From assembly GCF_003391055.1 (NCBI RefSeq), contig NZ_QUAJ01000009.1, positions 39,175 through 103,174 of the forward strand: a DNA stretch of 64,000 nt, written 5' to 3'. The translations under genes were made by a program, and so were the position numbers. Shown here in pieces: positions 63,689 to 64,000 of this stretch. Numbering within the stretch: position 1 is the stretch's first letter; every line of letters begins with the position of its first letter. The stretch comes from Psychrilyobacter piezotolerans (GTDB taxonomy: Bacteria > Fusobacteriota > Fusobacteriia > Fusobacteriales > Fusobacteriaceae). Below the pieces are notes generated by a model. It ran no database searches. It was given only the letters and a program-made list of their open reading frames with translations, and was not told the origin of the DNA.

Positions 63689-63919
63689 AGAAAATCCCAT
63701 AAAATGTAATCACCAAAACAACCTTTAAAAGGAGTTCCCTATAAAAGAATATAATTATGTTAGCATAACCGAAAGAGAAAAAATGGTAATTCTTTATACT
63801 TAAAATTTTTCTAAAAGAGAAATAAGTTAGAAGAATCAAACATTCACACTATTGTTTTTATCTATAGAACTTAAAGGAGCATTCCTGTATAATAAAAAAG
63901 TAAATGGTTGAAAAAAAAA

Positions 63920-63973
63920 GATACCTCGATGTAAAATTAAGACGACTAAACCCTAATATTTTACGGAGGTATC
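63920..63973 (+). repeat. inverted repeat around the ribosome binding site of the last gene
   Basis: GATACCTC (63920-63927) and GAGGTATC (63966-63973) are reverse complements, and the adjoining GATGTAAAATT / AATATTTTAC also nearly pair. The second arm contains the GGAGG ribosome binding site of the ATG at 63977, so folding would hide it. Transposase genes often carry such protective hairpins near the element end. Confidence 0.6.
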
Positions 63974-63976
63974 CAC

Positions 63977-64000
63977 ATGAAGTTTAACCAAAATAGCAAA
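63977..64000 (+). CDS. start of a further gene, possibly a transposase (partial)
   Basis: Eight codons (MKFNQNSK) behind GGAGGTATCCAC run off the right edge. The opening resembles that of IS1182-type transposases, but eight residues are too few to be sure. Confidence 0.3.

Larger units (their letters stand above)
63552..63976. other. mostly empty end of the exopolysaccharide locus
   Basis: Apart from a small possible frame at 63554-63688 nothing recognisable is seen. An inverted repeat lies at 63920-63973, just before the last ATG. Confidence 0.5.

Noticed and set aside
1..64000. CRISPR arrays, rRNA or tRNA genes, prophage, origin of replication
   Set aside because: I looked for regularly spaced repeats, conserved rRNA/tRNA segments, phage structural genes and DnaA-box clusters and saw none.

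Overview
The window looks like a chromosome segment of a low-GC, diderm bacterium, most likely a marine or anaerobic member of the Fusobacteriota (Psychrilyobacter / Ilyobacter / Propionigenium type). The reasons are Firmicutes-like genes (CpsB-type PHP phosphatase, CpsC/CpsD, RsgA, YdbC, selenium-dependent molybdenum hydroxylase accessory genes) next to clear outer-membrane biology (a TolC-like protein with a periplasmic adaptor, a LysM/M23 lipoprotein), together with a methionine gamma-lyase. The taxon is an inference from gene content; no rRNA or tRNA gene was seen.

Layout. 1-3 kb: the end of a membrane protein, a hypothetical membrane protein, two copies of a composite non-coding repeat, and a cyclic-di-GMP-I riboswitch on the minus strand with no gene directly behind it. 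3-8 kb: a LysR regulator facing a minus-strand run of RidA, a MoeA-like molybdopterin-binding protein, XdhC and YqeB (molybdenum hydroxylase maturation), then a LysM/M23 lipoprotein. 8-19 kb: methionine gamma-lyase, TldD/TldE, a decayed patch (a methionine gamma-lyase tail and a broken spherulin-4-like gene), nitroreductase, an anchored hypothetical protein, TruB, HisS, a third composite repeat, AspS.

19-34 kb is a defence-like island: a SWIM/SNF2 helicase, a complete four-gene type II Wadjet (JetABCD) anti-plasmid system on the minus strand, an oxidoreductase, and a stand-alone AAA ATPase-TOPRIM (OLD/PARIS-like) protein, followed by YdbC, RsgA and an ABC-F ATPase. An IS3-family element sits inside what looks like the transcription terminator of the ABC-F gene.

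39-63.5 kb is one long plus-strand exopolysaccharide/capsule locus. It starts at a near-consensus promoter with a structured leader carrying an ops-like motif. It encodes the CpsC/CpsD/CpsB phosphoregulatory module, a TolC-adaptor-FtsX permease cassette, a bacillosamine-type start (PglF-like dehydratase, FemAB-like protein, PglE/LegC-like aminotransferase, PglC-like phosphoglycosyltransferase), eight intact glycosyltransferase-type genes including a recent tandem duplicate pair, an EpsG-type Wzy polymerase, a pyruvyl transferase paired with an unusual PP-loop (QueC-like) protein, and a Wzx flippase. IS scars and fragments of an older flippase and glycosyltransferases show that the distal half has been rebuilt repeatedly. 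The window ends at the first codons of what may be another transposase.
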